A DNA stretch of 5,157 nucleotides, taken from contig CALAUY010000066.1 of NCBI GenBank assembly GCA_937892015.1, positions 1 through 5,157 on the forward strand. The letters run 5' to 3'. Of this stretch, positions 4,550-5,157 are shown piece by piece. Each line of letters opens with the position of its first letter. The first letter of the stretch is position 1. Position numbers and translations under genes: made by a program. The notes beneath the pieces are model-generated. The model did no database searches and was not told the DNA's origin. It worked only from the letters and a program-made list of their open reading frames with translations. The stretch comes from an uncultured Bacteroidales bacterium (GTDB lineage: Bacteria > Bacteroidota > Bacteroidia > Bacteroidales > Paludibacteraceae).

Positions 4550-4672
4550 CCAACATTGGCTGCTTCCTTTACTGGGCTTGATGCTTAATTAGATAAGGCC
4601 AGCATCGTAAGCAAGTTTCCATGCTACTTTACCTAATTAACCATATATCTTCGATACTACAGCCAATGTTGG
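4550..4672. repeat. Large nested inverted repeat, possible structured RNA
   Basis: The 272-base gap 4504-4775 holds no ORF. Its centre is a 123-base nested palindrome. Outer arms CCAACATTGGCTG / CAGCCAATGTTGG (4550-4562, 4660-4672) pair at 13 of 13. Middle arms (4585-4596, 4629-4640) pair at 11 of 12, the exception being a G-U wobble if transcribed leftward. Inner arms AGCAT/ATGCT (4601-4605, 4621-4625) enclose a 15-base loop. A competing hairpin uses part of the same bases: GCTTGATGCT (4576-4585) with AGCATC and AAGC (4601-4606, 4609-4612). It lies between the holin-like and DUF5675 genes, so a leftward transcript would carry it in the DUF5675 leader. It could be a bistable leader RNA, a small non-autonomous element or a recombination site. 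Confidence 0.55.
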
Positions 4673-4704
4673 CAATAAACATAAAAAACATTTTTCTTTT
4701 GAGC

Positions 4705-4721
4705 GGCGAATCATATTCGCC
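4705..4721 (-). repeat. Hairpin GGCGAAT-CAT-ATTCGCC
   Basis: Perfect 7-bp arms (4705-4711, 4715-4721) with a 3-base loop, downstream of the holin-like gene. On the minus strand an A-rich then T-rich stretch follows after about a dozen bases, so it is at best an imperfect terminator. Confidence 0.35.
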
Positions 4722-4745
4722 TGAAATAAACGAAGAAAGATTTTG

Positions 4746-4763
4746 CTCGCGGAGTACCGCGAG
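4746..4763 (-). terminator. GC-rich hairpin after the holin-like gene
   Basis: CTCGCGG (4746-4752), loop AGTA, CCGCGAG (4757-4763), perfect 7 bp, 12 bases past the holin-like stop. On the minus strand it is followed by CAAAATCTTTC rather than a clean T-run, so termination may be partial or attenuating. Confidence 0.35.
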
Positions 4764-4775
4764 AGCAGAACATTA

Positions 4776-4970
4776 CTATTCTCTGTTGCGGTAACGGTAA
4801 TCAATACCGACTAATGACCCGACGAAGGTGAGAATTTCACCAAAGGCAACGAGGACGGAGGAGTCGATGATGCCAATGGGCGGAAGGACAAAGGCAGCGG
4901 TGAGCAATGTGCACCCGAAGATGCACATTGCGACAGCCGCGAGGAGTTGAATCAGAGGTTTGCGGGCCAT
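4776..4970 (-). CDS. Holin-like two-helix membrane protein (64 aa)
   Basis: The frame is open beyond 4970, but I choose the ATG at 4970 (MARKPLIQ). The upstream part in this frame is an Arg/Gln-rich shadow of the overlapping gene, while this start gives a compact protein. There are two hydrophobic segments (about residues 5-29 and 32-56) joined by a Pro-Pro turn (PPIG), a basic N-terminus (ARK) and a charged C-terminus (YRYRNRE). Positive charge at both ends predicts both termini in the cytoplasm, as in class II phage holins, which form the membrane hole that starts lysis. It overlaps the end of the upstream gene by 19 bases (4952-4970), indicating coupling. Small two-helix proteins have little sequence signature, so the role rests on size, topology and neighbours. 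A toxin-type or other small membrane protein remains possible. Confidence 0.6.
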   Translation of the reverse strand: MARKPLIQLLAAVAMCIFGCTLLTAAFVLPPIGIIDSSVLVAFGEILTFVGSLVGIDYRYRNRE

Positions 4971-5157
4971 ACGACAGAGTTGGTGCTTTCGTTGTAGTTC
5001 CTCCATGCCTTGCCGAAGAGCCAGCCGCGATACGTGGTGTACTTGAACGCACTGCCTTGGGACTTGCGCTCGGCGATGAAAGCCATCTGGTCTTGCGTCA
5101 GGTGCGACAAGTCCATAGCGCGGTTCTGCGCTGCAAGGCGGCATACCTTGCATTTGG
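4952..5157 (-). CDS. 3' end of an unknown gene, 5' end outside the window
   Basis: An open minus-strand frame runs from the window edge (first full codon at 5155) to TGA at 4952-4954, encoding 67 residues: KCKVCRLAAQNRAMDLSHLT..., then ...KYTTYRGWLFGKAWRNYNES..., ending VVWPANL. It is rich in aromatic and basic residues and has a CxxC pair near the edge that could be the end of a metal-binding site if more cysteines lie upstream. An internal ATG at 5116 would give a 54-residue protein, but the frame stays open past it, so I treat the gene as partial. The 19-base overlap with the holin-like gene supports one operon. I recognise no family. Confidence 0.5.
   Translation of the reverse strand, partial: KCKVCRLAAQNRAMDLSHLTQDQMAFIAERKSQGSAFKYTTYRGWLFGKAWRNYNESTNSVVWPANL

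Overview
The window looks like Bacteroidota DNA, most likely Bacteroidales. Three transcription starts fit the Bacteroidota promoter pattern (TTTG, about 20 bases, then TAnnTTTG), most genes lack a Shine-Dalgarno sequence, and the proteins have a Bacteroidales-mobile-element look. The likeliest setting is a prophage or prophage-derived element carrying a defence cassette. Host and element type are inferred, because no integrase, transposase or structural gene lies in view.

Layout. On the minus strand at the left edge (18-356) is a small conserved-looking protein of unknown function with its own promoter. From about 357 to 3566 the DNA is visibly more AT-rich and runs the other way. It holds a plus-strand two-gene operon, an RloA/AbiLi-type AAA15 ATPase (834-2198) and an RloB/AbiLii-type protein (2201-2881), with a promoter, operator-like palindromes and an unusually good Shine-Dalgarno. 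Downstream (2893-3440) a second good plus-strand promoter drives an apparently non-coding or broken stretch. That stretch contains an interrupted small ORF, hairpins, two tandem tRNA-like elements with compensatory T-stem changes, and a perfect 13-bp terminator-like hairpin.

The right third is GC-richer and minus-strand. Reading leftward from the edge it holds the 3' end of an unknown gene, a 64-residue two-helix holin-like protein, a 272-base intergenic region with a large nested inverted repeat, a DUF5675 protein carrying a probable palindromic in-frame insertion, and an overlapping lipoprotein with a C-terminal membrane anchor. The last has the architecture of a unimolecular spanin. Together these resemble a phage lysis cassette.

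Working model: the minus-strand genes belong to the phage-like backbone. The RloAB unit is a 'moron', an AT-rich accessory cassette with its own promoter lodged between backbone genes, probably giving abortive-infection-type defence. The structured RNA region after RloAB is the least explained part of the window and the best candidate for something undescribed.
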